NCBI GenBank assembly: GCA_029718625.1
Contig: CM056380.1
Location: 100,632,193 to 100,696,192 of the forward strand
Length of the DNA: 64,000 nt
Direction: 5' to 3'
Source of the DNA: Synaphobranchus kaupii
Lineage: Eukaryota; Chordata; Actinopteri; Anguilliformes; Synaphobranchidae
Made by a program: the position numbers and the translations under genes. The notes beneath the pieces were generated by a model. The model was not told the origin of the DNA. It did not search any database and saw only the letters and a list, made by a program, of their open reading frames with translations. Of the stretch, positions 62,926 through 64,000 are shown in pieces; within the stretch, counting starts at the first letter, position 1; each line of letters begins with the position of its first letter.

Positions 62926-64000
62926 GTGAGCCGGTTAGTTTATGATATGGAACAAGCTGCTCTGTCACACAGTATATTTTGAAGTATTTCAACTAACAAT
63001 GTGGGTGTATGTGACCTATGAATAAATAAGATATACTTTATAAGTAATGACATTGAAAGTAAACTTCAGTTAAACTACCAAAACAGAAAATATACTGTAT
63101 TTTATTTAAAAATATCATATTGCAAAGCTTCAGTCATCACCCATTATTTAATGACTTGTAATGATGTTCACTGATTAATTTATTTAAAGAAAAAAATGAG
63201 CAGTTGAGCAGTCTCTTTTTTGTCATTTATTTTTGAAATGTGTTTCTACCTAATGTAATTCTCTCTATATTCTATTACATGTAGCCTATTAGTCCCTTGC
63301 GCTGCTGACTGCCCCCCCCCCCTCTCTTTCTCTTCTCTCACTTTTTTTCAGATGGGTTTTATTCTTGCTTTATTCTCGCAAGACCCTTTAGCCTTTTCTC
63401 CCCAGTCTGTTTATGACAGTTATTCTCAGAGGACGGAAAGTCATTTTGGTTCTGTGCAGCTTAGAGAGAGAGGAGAAGTACTCTACAGTAGATTCCGCCC
63501 AAGCAGTGGTCACAGGGTTGAGGTGGTGAGCCACCTCACCTTGCTGTGACCTCTACCAGACTAGAGAGGCGAATTCACCAGTGAAAGAGCAAGTCATGAT
63601 GTCACAAAAGAGCAGTGATATTCGAACATCAAACAGCCACGTCAAGCATAATGAAAAAGAGGTTTGTCCGTGAGGGTAGTGGGGGCCAGGAGTTTCATTG
63701 AAGAAATTGGGAAGGTTGGGTGAGGGGAAGGGTGGTAAAGGGAAATTATCACATCGCTGTCTGACGCAACTTTGGGAATGGACGGCACTGTTAATATTCA
63801 GACATTAGCTCCATGGAAAGAAAAATCAATTCCAATTACAATAAGACAGTAATATTAGAGGATGCAGATCGATAAGGGTTGATGAGGTGTGCGCGTGCGT
63901 GTAATGTGTATTTCAGATGCTCTAGAGCACGTGGAGAGAATGAGAGGGTAAAAACTAAGCTTGTACTTCAAGGCTGTACATTATGAAAACTAGGTTGGCA
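62926..64000. other. Upstream flank, no gene seen
   Basis: Contains a C-run at about 63312. 63750-63880 is repeat-free. No coding exon or RNA gene supported. Confidence 0.4.

Noticed and set aside
41073..64000. Exons of the gene expected upstream of SUCLG2 (TAFA1 in tetrapods)
   Set aside because: I looked for the cysteine-rich TAFA coding pattern on both strands and saw none in this window.

Overview
The window looks like a piece of a teleost fish chromosome. It is AT-rich and gene-poor, carries many (CA)n, (GT)n, (GA)n and poly-G tracts, and holds repeat types typical of bony fish: an L2-type LINE, Tc1/mariner ends, hAT and EnSpm-like elements, TTAA-flanked MITEs, a solo LTR and a SINE-like unit with a TAATG tail. 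I cannot name the species from the sequence.

One host gene is recognisable, on the minus strand. Two coding exons match SUCLG2, the GTP-specific beta subunit of mitochondrial succinyl-CoA ligase. Exon 1 (40989-41072) carries the start codon and mitochondrial presequence. Exon 2 (3801-3942) begins the ATP-grasp domain. Both exons have consensus splice sites and compatible phases, so intron 1 is about 37 kb (3943-40988). The gene continues below position 1, and positions 1-3800 are the 5' part of intron 2. The probable promoter lies just above 41072 and contains an ETS-type CCGGAAG and an E-box CACGTG. From about 41.2 kb to 64 kb is the upstream flank, where I see no other host gene.

Intron 1 is a layered set of transposons. 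The main pieces are a 44-bp-TIR TTAA MITE (4.8 kb), a 1.5-kb minisatellite of about 42 units of 35 bp (6.7-8.2 kb), a decayed L2 LINE inside hAT-like termini (10.7-12.2 kb), SINE-like and hAT-like pieces (15-26 kb), a Tc1/foldback mosaic (30.4-31.5 kb), and a 3.84-kb element with CACTGTAAAA termini and a CT target duplication (32.8-36.6 kb). The last carries a four-exon gene remnant with a premature stop, a one-base frameshift and a further TTAA MITE inside its third intron. A second member of the 2.1-kb TTAA MITE family (38.4-39.0 kb) contains 110 bp found inverted 1.55 kb away.

The upstream flank (41-64 kb) holds a Tc1-like deletion derivative, a hAT transposase C-terminal fragment, a 1.39-kb solo LTR with a perfect ATGTT duplication and an internal VNTR, a Harbinger-type Myb/SANT-like remnant, a TTA-flanked 1.05-kb DNA element overlapped by a 190-bp inverted duplication, half of the foldback family joined to a different Tc1 end, and a TTAA MITE broken by a second LTR-like sequence.

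I do not see a convincing new functional system. The most informative signals are the gene-bearing CACTG element, the group of TTAA/AG-ended MITEs, the higher-order minisatellite and the inverted duplications.
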